A DNA stretch of 64,000 nucleotides, taken from positions 186,001 through 250,000 of the forward strand of contig JACKCB010000001.1 of the NCBI GenBank assembly GCA_020634235.1, given 5' to 3'. Each line of letters starts with the position of its first letter. Within the stretch, counting starts at the first letter, position 1. Below the pieces are notes generated by a model, which saw nothing but the letters and a program-made list of their open reading frames with translations, was not told where the DNA came from and made no database searches. The position numbers were made by a program, and so were the translations under genes. Of the stretch, positions 8,031-16,562 are shown piece by piece. The DNA comes from Ardenticatenaceae bacterium. GTDB taxonomy: Bacteria > Chloroflexota > Anaerolineae > Promineifilales > Promineifilaceae.

Positions 8031-10427
8031 ATGAGCACCCTGCAAAACTTCCTGGGCGCAGCCCTCAAACCAGTCATCCTCTACATGAGCCGCGGCCGCC
8101 TACCCCAAATCGATGGCCGGCTGCGCCTGCCCGGCCTGAACGAAGAAGTCACCATCCAGCGCGACAAATGGGGCATCCCCCACATCAGCGCCGCCACCCG
8201 GCCGGGGCTTTTCTTTGCCCAGGGATTCACCCACGCCCAGGAACGACTGTGGCAAATGGACCTCAACCGGCGCGCCGCCAACGGGCAGTTTGCCGCCCTC
8301 GTCGGCCCCATCGCCCTGGACACCGACCGCCTCACCCGCACCCTCGGCTTCCGGCGGCTGGCACCCCAGGTCTGGGCGCTGCTCAGCCACAGCGTGAAAG
8401 CCGACCTCACCGCCTACGCCGCCGGCGTCAACGCCTATCTCGACGGTGACTACCCCCTGCCCGTGGAATTCAGCCTGCTGCGCCAGCGCCCCGGCCGGTG
8501 GGACCCTCTAGACAGCGTCGCCTACAGCCTCCTGCAAGGCTGGGCCCTCAGCCACGGCTGGAGCAGCGAACTCCTGCGCGCCCAACTGGCCGAAAGCATC
8601 AGCCCCGAACTGCTGGCCGAAATCAGCCCCGAATACACCCCCCGCAACCCCACCACCCTGCCCCAAGGCATCGAATTCAACCAGCTCCGGCTGGATGGCA
8701 TGCTAGAAACCATGCGCGGCCCATTCCTGGGCAAAGGTGCGCTGGACGGTGGCGGTCGCGGCAGCAACGGCTGGGTCATTGCCCCCAGCCGCAGCGCCAC
8801 CGGCCACGCCATCCTCTGCAACGATATGCACCTGCCGGTCAGCAGCCCCGGCCTATGGTACTTCGTCCACCAGCGCACCAGCGACGGGCTGCACGTGGCC
8901 GGCGTCACCCAGCCCGGCCTGCCCTATGTCCTGGTTGGCCACAACGACCACATCGCCTGGGGGGCCACGCTGGCCTTCACCGACACCGAAGACCTGTTCA
9001 TCGAACAGCTCGACGACGCCGGCCAGCGCTACCGCTTCGGCGACGAGTGGCGGCCGCTAACGCTGGTGGAAGAGTCCATCGAAGTCAAAGGAGCGGCCGA
9101 GCATCTGGAAACGGTGCGGCTCACCCACCATGGCCCCATCGTCAGCCCTGCCCTTAGCCACCAACTGCCGGGCAGCCCCCAGTTGGCCTTGCAATCGGTG
9201 GCCCTGCAGCCCAGCACCGCCTTCGAGGGCTTCGCCCTGCTCAATCAGGCCGCCGGCTGGGATGATTTCGTGCGCGCCGTGCGCCACATCGACGCGCCCA
9301 CGCTCAACATCGTCTACGCCGATACCAGCGACAATATTGGCTATTGGGTCACCGGCCGGGTGCCCATCCGCGCCCAGGGAGATGGCCTCACCCCCGCCCC
9401 TGGCTACAGCGCCAGCCACGAGTGGATCGATTTTGTGCCCTTTGAGGCCATGCCCCACGCCCTTAACCCCGCCCGCGGCTATCTCATCACCTGCAACCAC
9501 CGCATTATAGGCGACGACTACCCCTACTACCTCGGCGCATTGTGGATGAACGGTTACCGCGCGCGCCGCCTGGAAGAACTGTTCAGCGCCCAGCCCACCA
9601 TCAGTCTGGATGACTGCCGCCGCTTCCAGTTCGATTTTCACTCCGTCCCCGGCCGGGAACTGGTCGACCTGTTAGCCAACTTCACCCCCGATGATGCCGA
9701 CGCCGCCCTCAGCCTGCAGCTGCTGCGCGAGTGGGATGGCTGGTTTGGCCCGGAAAGCGTTGGCGGCGCGGTCTACAAGCTCCTCATCACTCGCCTGGCC
9801 CACGTCATTCTGGGCAACGGCCTGGGACCAGAGCTGGCCCAAAAGTACCTGGGCACCGGCGAGCATCCCATCCTGCTGCCCACCAACGAGTTTTTTGGCC
9901 ACTGGCCCGTCACCCTGATGCGCCTGCTGCAAAACCCGGCCAGCGGCTGGCTCCCCGGCCGGGTTGGCCGCGACGCCATCCTCACCCGCTGCCTGGCCGA
10001 AACCACCGCCGAACTCCGCCAGCGGCTGGGCGCCAACCCGCGCCACTGGCAGTGGGGCCACCTGCACCGCGTTCCCTTCGCCCACACCCTGGGGTCCCAG
10101 CCCCCGCTCGACCTCATCTTCAACCAGGGTCCCTTCCCCATCGGCGGCGACACCGACACCGTCCTGCAAACCGCCATACGCCCCGAAGCGCCCTACGACA
10201 ACAACAACTTCTCCCCCTCCTACCGGCAAATCATCGATCTAGGCCACCTGGGCGGCAGCGTGGCCATGCACGCCCCCGGCCAATCAGGCCACGTGGGCAG
10301 CCCGCAATATGGCGACCTGATCGAACCCTGGCTCACGGGCGATTACTACCCCATCACCTGGGAACCGGAAGCGGTGGCCGACGCCGCCCGGCACACGCTG
10401 ACCCTGAGCGCGATTCTTGATACGTAA
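8031..10427 (+). CDS. Penicillin acylase family (Ntn-hydrolase) protein
   Basis: With the ATG at 8031 (good CAGGAG site; the in-frame ATG at 8004 has none) the protein has 798 residues, the usual size. Early segments RDKWGIPHISA and FAQGFTHAQERLWQMDLNRR are the A-chain signature. The autoproteolysis site and nucleophile are at about Ser245 in GRGSNGWVIAPS. WGATLAFTDTEDLF and a B-chain tail (GQSGHVGSPQYGDL) complete the family. The precursor self-cleaves to a two-chain amidase. No signal peptide is evident, although family members are often exported. Relatives hydrolyse penicillins or acyl-homoserine lactones; the substrate here is unknown. It follows the M23 gene by 47 bases. Confidence 0.9.
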   Translation: MSTLQNFLGAALKPVILYMSRGRLPQIDGRLRLPGLNEEVTIQRDKWGIPHISAATRPGLFFAQGFTHAQERLWQMDLNRRAANGQFAALVGPIALDTDRLTRTLGFRRLAPQVWALLSHSVKADLTAYAAGVNAYLDGDYPLPVEFSLLRQRPGRWDPLDSVAYSLLQGWALSHGWSSELLRAQLAESISPELLAEISPEYTPRNPTTLPQGIEFNQLRLDGMLETMRGPFLGKGALDGGGRGSNGWVIAPSRSATGHAILCNDMHLPVSSPGLWYFVHQRTSDGLHVAGVTQPGLPYVLVGHNDHIAWGATLAFTDTEDLFIEQLDDAGQRYRFGDEWRPLTLVEESIEVKGAAEHLETVRLTHHGPIVSPALSHQLPGSPQLALQSVALQPSTAFEGFALLNQAAGWDDFVRAVRHIDAPTLNIVYADTSDNIGYWVTGRVPIRAQGDGLTPAPGYSASHEWIDFVPFEAMPHALNPARGYLITCNHRIIGDDYPYYLGALWMNGYRARRLEELFSAQPTISLDDCRRFQFDFHSVPGRELVDLLANFTPDDADAALSLQLLREWDGWFGPESVGGAVYKLLITRLAHVILGNGLGPELAQKYLGTGEHPILLPTNEFFGHWPVTLMRLLQNPASGWLPGRVGRDAILTRCLAETTAELRQRLGANPRHWQWGHLHRVPFAHTLGSQPPLDLIFNQGPFPIGGDTDTVLQTAIRPEAPYDNNNFSPSYRQIIDLGHLGGSVAMHAPGQSGHVGSPQYGDLIEPWLTGDYYPITWEPEAVADAARHTLTLSAILDT

Positions 10428-10492
10428 TTCCCGTTTCCTGTTCCGTTTTGCTGCCCGATTTACCTTGGGCCGCGCACTTCAGCGTACCAGCC

Positions 10493-11278
10493 CTATTCCC
10501 CCTGCGCAAACGTGGCCAGAATCTGCGGCAGGAGGGCCGGAGTGGTGGCCAGCGCTTCGCCGGCGTAGATCGTCTCGTTACCCTGCCAGTCGCCAAAGTA
10601 GCCGCCGGCCTCGCGGAAGATGGGCGGAAACGGGGCACAATCCCAGACGTTCATGATAGGGTCCAGCGCCAGTTCTGCCCGGCCGGTGGCCACCAACAGG
10701 TAGCCATAAGCGTCACACCAGCCGGCGTTGTAGTAAGTTGCCTGCTGTAAGCGCCCCCAGGCCGCCCCCCGGCCGTGTACGGCAAAAGAGGCTGTGTCTG
10801 CGTGGCAAGCCAGGCTGCGCGGCAGCGCCGTCTCCGCAGAAACCTGGGCGCGGCGACCATTCCACCAGCAGCCCTCGCCGCTGGCCGCCACCAACATCTC
10901 ATTCAGCGCCGGAAAATAGGCTACCCCCACTTCCACCCGGCCGGCAATCTCCAGCCCCAGCAGCACCGCATACAGCGGCACGCCCCGCACAAAGGACTTC
11001 GTACCGTCGATAGGGTCGATAAACCAGCGATAGGCGGACCTGGCCCCGGCCGGGGCCTCATCACCAAACTCCTCCCCCACAATCAAATGATCCGGAAACC
11101 TCTCCGCAATCCGCCGGCGTATCAACTGCTCCGCCGCCCGGTCAGCCACCGTCACCGGCGAATCGTCCGCCTTGAACTCCGGGCGCACCCCCGCCTGGAA
11201 GTAGCCCAGCGTCAACCGCCCCGCCTGCCAGGCCGTCTCCGTGGCAAACTCAAGAAAATCGCGCAAGTTAGCTTTCAT
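10493..11278 (-). CDS. Inositol monophosphatase family phosphatase (HisN/IMPase-like)
   Basis: From the ATG at 11278, which has GGAG 8 bases upstream, the protein has 261 residues. It carries the Mg-binding motifs of the family in order: GEEFGDE, DPIDGTKSFVRGVP and NVWDCAPFPPIFREAGG. These enzymes remove phosphate from inositol, histidinol, or similar monophosphates in the cytosol. The HisN branch (histidinol-phosphatase) shows the same pattern, but no his genes are nearby, so the substrate is left open. Nine codons upstream to 11305 are in frame but lack a ribosome site. Confidence 0.88.
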   Translation of the reverse strand: MKANLRDFLEFATETAWQAGRLTLGYFQAGVRPEFKADDSPVTVADRAAEQLIRRRIAERFPDHLIVGEEFGDEAPAGARSAYRWFIDPIDGTKSFVRGVPLYAVLLGLEIAGRVEVGVAYFPALNEMLVAASGEGCWWNGRRAQVSAETALPRSLACHADTASFAVHGRGAAWGRLQQATYYNAGWCDAYGYLLVATGRAELALDPIMNVWDCAPFPPIFREAGGYFGDWQGNETIYAGEALATTPALLPQILATFAQGE

Positions 11279-11405
11279 CAGGACTCCACGCTGCTGCTTC
11301 ATCATACGTGATCAAAAAACGGCTGGGACATGCTGCGCCTTGCCTCTCCCGCTCTTCGCCACAATTCTGCCCCCACCCGGCCCAAACTGCAACCAGGCAG
11401 CAAAA

Positions 11406-11510
11406 AAGTATCCCTTGCTCCCCGTGGTTTGTGTCGTCAACCCAATCCCATTGTTGGTTCGCGACGGCCAACAATAGGATTGGCCAGCGACACAAAAGCA
11501 AGGAATACTT
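11406..11510. repeat. Long interrupted palindrome (hairpin or MITE-like)
   Basis: Three arms pair in register: AAGTATCCCTTGCT (11406-11419) with AGCAAGGAATACTT (11497-11510); TTTGTGTCG (11428-11436) with CGACACAAA (11488-11496); CCAATCCCATTGTTGG (11442-11457) with CCAACAATAGGATTGG (11468-11483). The loop is 11458-11467. Total length is 105 bases in a 402-base intergenic region. No U-tract follows, so a simple terminator is unlikely. A mobile non-autonomous repeat or structured RNA is possible. Confidence 0.65.
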
Positions 11511-11558
11511 GTACCTTCCATCATAAACGGCAAGCAAGCCCTGGTCTGCCCTCGATTT

Positions 11559-11591
11559 GTATCAAATTCGTGTCAAATAGGTATCATTTCG
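11559..11591 (+). promoter_or_regulatory. Three tandem 11-bp direct repeats (candidate operator)
   Basis: GTATCAAATTC, GTGTCAAATAG and GTATCATTTCG follow each other without gaps, sharing GTrTCAwwT. Their 11-base period equals one helix turn and they end 33 bases before a TATAAT (11625-11630). That placement suits an activator or response regulator binding on one DNA face to control the secreted propeller protein at 11681. Confidence 0.5.
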
Positions 11592-11624
11592 GTTTCTTTT
11601 CTGTGGCTTTGGCCCCACTTCATC

Positions 11625-11630
11625 TATAAT
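11625..11630 (+). promoter_or_regulatory. -10 box TATAAT upstream of the secreted propeller gene
   Basis: The perfect TATAAT sits 50 bases before the GTG start at 11681. No good -35 is present, which fits dependence on an activator bound at the upstream direct repeats. Confidence 0.45.
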
Positions 11631-11680
11631 CAGCCCAATTGTGGTCCCCGTGACACCGACGAATTTCGGAGGAAACAACC

Positions 11681-13495
11681 GTGAAACGATTTCTCTACCT
11701 GTCGCTCTTTGTCCTGACCTTCTCATCTAGTCTGGCCGCGGCCGCCTACGCCCAATCCCGGCCGGGACCAGCCCACCCCCTCACCACCGAACAACTGGCC
11801 ATCATCGGCGAAGAAAACGGCGGCATCGCCTCGCTCACCCGCAGCGGTCCGGACTGCCGCTACCTGGCCGAACACCAGCTCTATGTCTGCCCGGAGCCAC
11901 TACCCGCCGTCTTGCCCACCCCCGACCCGGCGGCCCATGCCCGCGCCCTGCGCCAACTGGCCACCACCGGCCTGCTGCTGGTGCCCGATTCCACCAACCG
12001 GCGCGTCATGGCCTTCCACCCGCAAACCGGGGACGTGGTCGATGAAAACTTCATCCCCGCCGACCCCGACCACCTGGACCTGCCGTTCAAGGCAATCCTC
12101 GGCCCGGCCGGGGACACCATCCTCGTTAGCTCCTACAACGACGACGTGGTGCAGGCCTACGACCTGCTGGGCAGCTACCTGGGTATCTTCGCCCCGGCCG
12201 GGGGACCAGACCCCATCAACATCATGGACACGCCGCGCGGCATGGCCTTGCGCGAAAACGGCAACCTGCTCGTCGCCACCAGCCTCAACCCCGACATCGA
12301 CACCGTGGCCGAGTTCAGCACCAGCGGCGTCTACCTGGGCCGCTTCATCACCAGCGGGGCTGGCGGCCTCGATTCCCCTTACGACATCTACGGCACCGGC
12401 GTTGAATGGCTGGTCAGCGGCATCAACAGCGACGCCATCCACCGCTACGATCTCGCCGGCACATCGCTGGGCACCCTGGCCGCCATCGACAACTTCCCCC
12501 AGCAAATCACCGGCACTGTCAGCGGCAACTTCCTGGTAGCCAACTTTGGCGGCACGCAGAAGGGGGTGATTGAACTCACCCCGGCCGGGGGCGTGGTCAA
12601 CGTCTTCAACCCCCTGGACAACGGCCAGCGCGGTGTCTACGAGCTGCCCAACGGCAACATCCTCACCACCAGCGGCACCAACAGCGGCACCAACAGCGGC
12701 AGCGTCTACGAGATAGACCGCACCACCGGCGCACTGGTCGACACCAAGCTCAGCGGCATCACCCCCCGCTACATCACCCTGGTGCAGACCAGCGTGGCCG
12801 CCATCAGCCTCAGCAAGACGGCCGGCACCGACCCCACCGAATGCGCCACCACCAGCAGCCTGACCGTGGCCGCCGGCACCGAAGTCACCTACTGCTTCAC
12901 CGTCACCAACAGCGGCACCGTCACCCTCACCAACCACAACCTGGCCGACAGCCACCTGGGCCAACTGCTCAGCGACTTCTCCTTCAGCCTGGCCCCTGGC
13001 AGCAGCACCAGCCTCACCACCACAGTCACCATCACCCAAACCACCACCAACAGTGCCACCTGGACCGCCGATGACGGCGGGGACAACCAGGCCACGGCCA
13101 GCGCCAGCGCCACCGTCACCGCCCTGCCGATCAGCATCAGCCTGGTCAAGACCGTCGGCACGGCCAGCAGCATCTGCGCCACCACCAGCGAAATCACCGT
13201 CCCGGCCGGGACCGAGGTCACCTACTGCTACACCGTCACCAATACCGGCTCCCTCCCCCTACCCACCCACGACCTGACCGACAGCGCCCTGGGCATCATT
13301 CTCAACGGTTACAACTTCACCCTGCCCCCCGGCGGCAACACCAGGATTCTCCAAACGACGATCATCAACGCCACCACCACCAACAGCGCCACCTGGACCG
13401 CCTATACCAACGACAACGTCAGCACCAGCGCCACCGCCAGCGCCACCGTCAATACCAGCGGCCCCGTCCTCTACCTGCCCTTCCTCCACCGCTAA
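11681..13495 (+). CDS. Secreted beta-propeller protein with two DUF11-like repeats and a YLPFLHR tail
   Basis: A GTG start with a strong GGAGGA site opens a 604-residue protein. Residues 1-24 are a signal peptide ending AYAQ. Residues about 85-370 read as NHL/SMP-30-like propeller blades (LLVPDSTNRRVMAFHPQTG, GNLLVATSLNPDIDTV). Two tandem Ig-like repeats follow (about 373-480 and 485-590), each opening with SLxKTxGT, a C-A-T-T segment and EVTYCxTVTNxG as in DUF11 domains. The protein ends GPVLYLPFLHR. Short hydrophobic-Pro-hydrophobic-Arg ends of this type recur on secreted Chloroflexota proteins in my experience and may be a surface-retention signal. A perfect small repeat (SGTNSGTNSGS) lies near residue 332. 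Role: surface binding, inferred. Confidence 0.85.
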   Translation: MKRFLYLSLFVLTFSSSLAAAAYAQSRPGPAHPLTTEQLAIIGEENGGIASLTRSGPDCRYLAEHQLYVCPEPLPAVLPTPDPAAHARALRQLATTGLLLVPDSTNRRVMAFHPQTGDVVDENFIPADPDHLDLPFKAILGPAGDTILVSSYNDDVVQAYDLLGSYLGIFAPAGGPDPINIMDTPRGMALRENGNLLVATSLNPDIDTVAEFSTSGVYLGRFITSGAGGLDSPYDIYGTGVEWLVSGINSDAIHRYDLAGTSLGTLAAIDNFPQQITGTVSGNFLVANFGGTQKGVIELTPAGGVVNVFNPLDNGQRGVYELPNGNILTTSGTNSGTNSGSVYEIDRTTGALVDTKLSGITPRYITLVQTSVAAISLSKTAGTDPTECATTSSLTVAAGTEVTYCFTVTNSGTVTLTNHNLADSHLGQLLSDFSFSLAPGSSTSLTTTVTITQTTTNSATWTADDGGDNQATASASATVTALPISISLVKTVGTASSICATTSEITVPAGTEVTYCYTVTNTGSLPLPTHDLTDSALGIILNGYNFTLPPGGNTRILQTTIINATTTNSATWTAYTNDNVSTSATASATVNTSGPVLYLPFLHR

Positions 13496-13501
13496 GCCCC
13501 C

Positions 13502-13554
13502 TGCGGAGGCGAGGCTTCAGCCGCGACAGCAACGGCCAAAGCCTCCCCTCCGCA
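13502..13554. terminator. Hairpin between convergent genes
   Basis: TGCGGAGGCGAGGCTT (13502-13517) pairs with AAGCCTCCCCTCCGCA (13539-13554) with one mismatch over 16 bp. It lies between the stops of the propeller gene (13495) and the acyl-CoA dehydrogenase gene (13579), so it could end transcription from both sides, although U-tracts are weak. Confidence 0.5.
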
Positions 13555-13578
13555 CCATACTGAACACCCACAATGCCC

Positions 13579-14727
13579 TTACAGCCCCAAAATGTGGCGG
13601 GCAATAACCAGCCGCTGTATTTCGCTGGTCCCTTCGCCAATGGTCATCAACCGCGTATCGCGGTAAATGCGCTCCACCGGGAACTCGCTGCTGTAACCGT
13701 AGCCGCCATGCACCTGAATCGCGTTGCGGCAGACGCGCTCGCTCACCTCGGTGGCAAACAGCTTGGCCATGGCTGCCTCTTTGGTATAACGCACCCCCTG
13801 CTGCTTCAGCGCCGCCGCCCAATAAACCATCAGCCGCGCCGCCTGGATTTCGGTGGCCGCATCGGCCAGCATCCACTGCACCGCCTGGTGCTGGGCAATG
13901 GGCTGGCCAAAAGTGGCGCGCTCATGGGCATATTTGAGGGCTTCTTCGTAGGCCGCCTGGGCCAGCCCCACCGCCAGCGCGCCAATGCCAATGCGCCCAC
14001 TGTCCAGCGTGGCCAGCGTCTGCTGCAAACCGCGTCCTTCCGGCCCCAGCAAATTCTCCAGCGGCACGCGCACTTCATCAAGGGTCACCGCGTGCGTTGG
14101 CGATCCCTTCAATCCCATCTTCTTCTCAGCCGGGCCAATGATCACGCCAGGGGTATCGGTGGGCACCAGGATATGGCTCAGGCTGCGGCTGCCCCCGGCC
14201 GGGTCGGTACGCACCAACAACACCATCAAATCCGCCACCGAAGCATTCGTCAGCCACATCTTGCTGCCGTCAATGATCCAGCTATCCCCTTCCTTCACCG
14301 CCCGCGTACGCACCCCGCCCTGCAAGTCAGAGCCGGCCCCCGGTTCGGTCAGCCCCAGGCAGGCCAGCCGTCCCCGGCCGGTGGCCAGCTCAGGCAGCCA
14401 GCGCGCCTTCTGCGCCTCACTGCCATACTTCACCACCGGTCCCAGCGCCAACCCATTGTGCGCCGAAACGGCCAGCGCCGTGGAACCACAGCCCCAACCC
14501 AACTCCTCAATGGCGATTGCCGCGCTGATAGCATCCATCTCCGCGCCACCATACGCCTCCGGGACCTCCAATCCCAGCAAGCCCAGCGGGCCCATCTTCT
14601 TCACCGCCGTCCAGTTGAAAGACGCCGTTACATCCGTTTCGTGCGCCAGCGGCTTCACTTCGTTGGCCACAAAATCGTGGACAACCTCACGAAACTGGCG
14701 TTGTTCTTCAGTGAGTTCGAAGTTCAT
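13579..14727 (-). CDS. Acyl-CoA dehydrogenase
   Basis: The 382-residue protein is of normal length and starts MNFELTEEQRQFREVVHDF, the classic N-terminal helix. FAD/substrate motifs LGLTEPGAGSDLQGG and SWIIDGSKMWLTNAS are present, as are QxxHGGYGYSSEFPVER and the C-terminal IGEGTSEIQRLVIAR, whose Glu is the usual catalytic base in this branch. It oxidises acyl-CoA to enoyl-CoA and passes electrons to ETF in beta-oxidation or branched-chain amino-acid breakdown. The start has a GAGGAG site. It stands alone, with no ETF or thiolase gene nearby, so the acyl chain preference is unknown. Confidence 0.95.
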   Translation of the reverse strand: MNFELTEEQRQFREVVHDFVANEVKPLAHETDVTASFNWTAVKKMGPLGLLGLEVPEAYGGAEMDAISAAIAIEELGWGCGSTALAVSAHNGLALGPVVKYGSEAQKARWLPELATGRGRLACLGLTEPGAGSDLQGGVRTRAVKEGDSWIIDGSKMWLTNASVADLMVLLVRTDPAGGSRSLSHILVPTDTPGVIIGPAEKKMGLKGSPTHAVTLDEVRVPLENLLGPEGRGLQQTLATLDSGRIGIGALAVGLAQAAYEEALKYAHERATFGQPIAQHQAVQWMLADAATEIQAARLMVYWAAALKQQGVRYTKEAAMAKLFATEVSERVCRNAIQVHGGYGYSSEFPVERIYRDTRLMTIGEGTSEIQRLVIARHILGL

Positions 14728-14923
14728 AATATCTCCTCAGTTTGAAAACAGTGGGGTCGCTGCGCCCGCTCCCGCCTGCCCCGCAAGCAGAAGCTGGCTA
14801 CCCGGTAATTTTACCAGGGAACGGCCACACTCCCAACCCACCTGCGCCAAACTGCGGCAGTTCTGGAACTATCACCGCCCGGCAACGTATAGACCACAGA
14901 ACTTGTCGCCAAGGAGCAGAAAT

Positions 14924-15595
14924 ATGAGCAATCAAACCCCCGGCCGGGTTATCACCAACAAGCTGATCACCCCCGCCATCATCCTGGGCGGCTTCGTCGC
15001 CCTCATCTGGCTGCTAGAAATCATCGACACGCTGCTGCTAAACCAATCTCTCAACCGGCTGGGCATCTGGCCGCGCCACCTCATCGGCCTGCGCGGCATC
15101 CTCTTCATGCCCTTCCTACACGGCGATCTGGGGCACGTCGCCGCCAACACCCTCCCCTTCCTCTTCCTGGGGGCCATCGTCATGCTGCGCAGCGTTCGCG
15201 ACTTCGTCATCGTCACCCTCACCACCATGCTGTTCAGCGGCATCGTCTTGTGGCTCTTCGGCAACGAGCGGGCCATCTACATCGGTGCCAGCGGACTGGT
15301 CTTCGGCTACTTCGGCTTCCTGCTGCTGCGCAGCTACTTCGACCGCAGCGTACAGTCCATCGCCATCGCCCTGGTCATTTTCCTGCTCTACGGCGGCCTC
15401 ATCTTCGGTCTTTTCCCCCAGCAGCCCGGCGTCTCCTGGGGCGCGCACCTCTCCGGCTTCGTCGGCGGTGCGCTGGCCGCCTGGTTCATTGCCCGCTCCC
15501 GGCCGGGGCGCAGCCCCATCATCGACGCCCCCGACTTCCAACACCTCCCCACAGAACCGGAAGACAACATCGCCGACCAGATCCACATCCTCTAG
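14924..15595 (+). CDS. Rhomboid-family intramembrane serine protease
   Basis: From ATG 14924 (AAGGAG at 14911) the protein has 223 residues and about six membrane helices. The catalytic Ser is in YIGASGLVFGYFG and the partner His in SWGAHLSGFVGG, both inside helices as in GlpG. FMPFLHGDLGHVAANTLPFLFLG is the conserved loop-1/helix-2 region. Rhomboids cut single-pass membrane proteins within the bilayer. A hydrophilic C-terminal tail (IIDAPDFQHLPTEPEDN) follows. The gene is close to the TIM-barrel gene (43 bases). Confidence 0.9.
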   Translation: MSNQTPGRVITNKLITPAIILGGFVALIWLLEIIDTLLLNQSLNRLGIWPRHLIGLRGILFMPFLHGDLGHVAANTLPFLFLGAIVMLRSVRDFVIVTLTTMLFSGIVLWLFGNERAIYIGASGLVFGYFGFLLLRSYFDRSVQSIAIALVIFLLYGGLIFGLFPQQPGVSWGAHLSGFVGGALAAWFIARSRPGRSPIIDAPDFQHLPTEPEDNIADQIHIL

Positions 15596-15637
15596 CGGCC
15601 CCAGCCACCACAAGAGAAAAGCGGTATACTCCCCGTC

Positions 15638-16540
15638 GTGAACCAGCAAACCCCGCCCGCGGCAGCGCTGGCGGTTGGCTCCTGGTGCTGGCACGCCGCC
15701 TACTACGCCGGGCAATGGTCGCTGCTAGACCTCCCGGCCGGGGCGGCCCGGCTTGGTCTGTACCAGGTTGAACTCAACGACTTCATGCTGCCGCCACCCC
15801 GCCACAGCCGCCTGCGCCGGCCGCTGCTGCACGCCCTCGGCGCGCCGCCGGAATTGTGGCGCTACTCCCGCGCCACCCTGGGCCAGCTCCAGGCCCGCTT
15901 GGCCGCGGCCAACGTCCGCCCCATCGCCTGGAGCATCCACAGCGACCTGACCCACACCGGCCCGGCCGGGTGGTGGCAGTCACTTTACTGGCGGCAGGCC
16001 CTGGCCGCCACCCAGCAGCTAGACATCCCCATCCTCTGCCTCACCCTGGGCGGTCAGCAAGACAGCCCCACCACAACAGACACCCTGGTCGCCCACCGCC
16101 TGGCGGCCCTGGTGCGCCGCAGCCAGGCGGCCCGGCCGGGGTTGCACATCGTCGTCGAGAACCATTGGGGCCTTAGCAGCGACATCCCCCGCCTGTTGGC
16201 CATCCTGACCCAGGCCCAGGACCTGCTCCCGGCCGGGCTGCGCCCCCAGCTTGGCCTCTGCTTTGACCCCGGCAACCTGCCCGCCGCCAAACGAACCACC
16301 CACTGGCCGGCCCTGGCCCACCTGGCCCGCCACTTCCACTTCAAAAGCTACGCCTTCGACGCCGCCGGCCGGGAGACGAGCTTACCCTACGATCAAATCT
16401 TCGCCCTTCTCAATCAGGCCGGTTACCGCGGCTACGTGGTAGTAGAATACGAGGGCGAGGGCGATCCCGGCCGGGCCATTCGCCACAGCCTGGCCCTCTA
16501 CCACACCCATGCCCCTCCCGCAGCATCCGCAAGCAAATAG
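15638..16540 (+). CDS. Sugar phosphate isomerase/epimerase-like TIM-barrel protein
   Basis: A GTG start gives 300 residues. Segments GLYQVELNDFML, WSIHSDLT, HIVVENHWGLSSD, LGLCFDPGN, HFHFKSY and GYVVVEYEGEGD match, in order, the metal-binding strands of the AP-endonuclease-2/xylose isomerase-like fold (Glu, Asp, His, Glu ligands). Members isomerise or epimerise sugars or cut keto sugars; the substrate is not clear here. The start has a weak ribosome site and may depend on the preceding rhomboid gene. Confidence 0.8.
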   Translation: MNQQTPPAAALAVGSWCWHAAYYAGQWSLLDLPAGAARLGLYQVELNDFMLPPPRHSRLRRPLLHALGAPPELWRYSRATLGQLQARLAAANVRPIAWSIHSDLTHTGPAGWWQSLYWRQALAATQQLDIPILCLTLGGQQDSPTTTDTLVAHRLAALVRRSQAARPGLHIVVENHWGLSSDIPRLLAILTQAQDLLPAGLRPQLGLCFDPGNLPAAKRTTHWPALAHLARHFHFKSYAFDAAGRETSLPYDQIFALLNQAGYRGYVVVEYEGEGDPGRAIRHSLALYHTHAPPAASASK

Positions 16541-16562
16541 CCCACCACCACCCGGCCGGTGG

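Noticed and set aside
12670..12705. Short tandem repeat (AACAGCGGCACC units) as a possible CRISPR or VNTR
   Set aside because: Only about three in-frame units coding Thr-Asn-Ser-Gly; far too few and without spacers.
13985..14923. Long upstream extension of the rhomboid frame
   Set aside because: It is antisense to the acyl-CoA dehydrogenase, and AAGGAG lies directly before ATG 14924.
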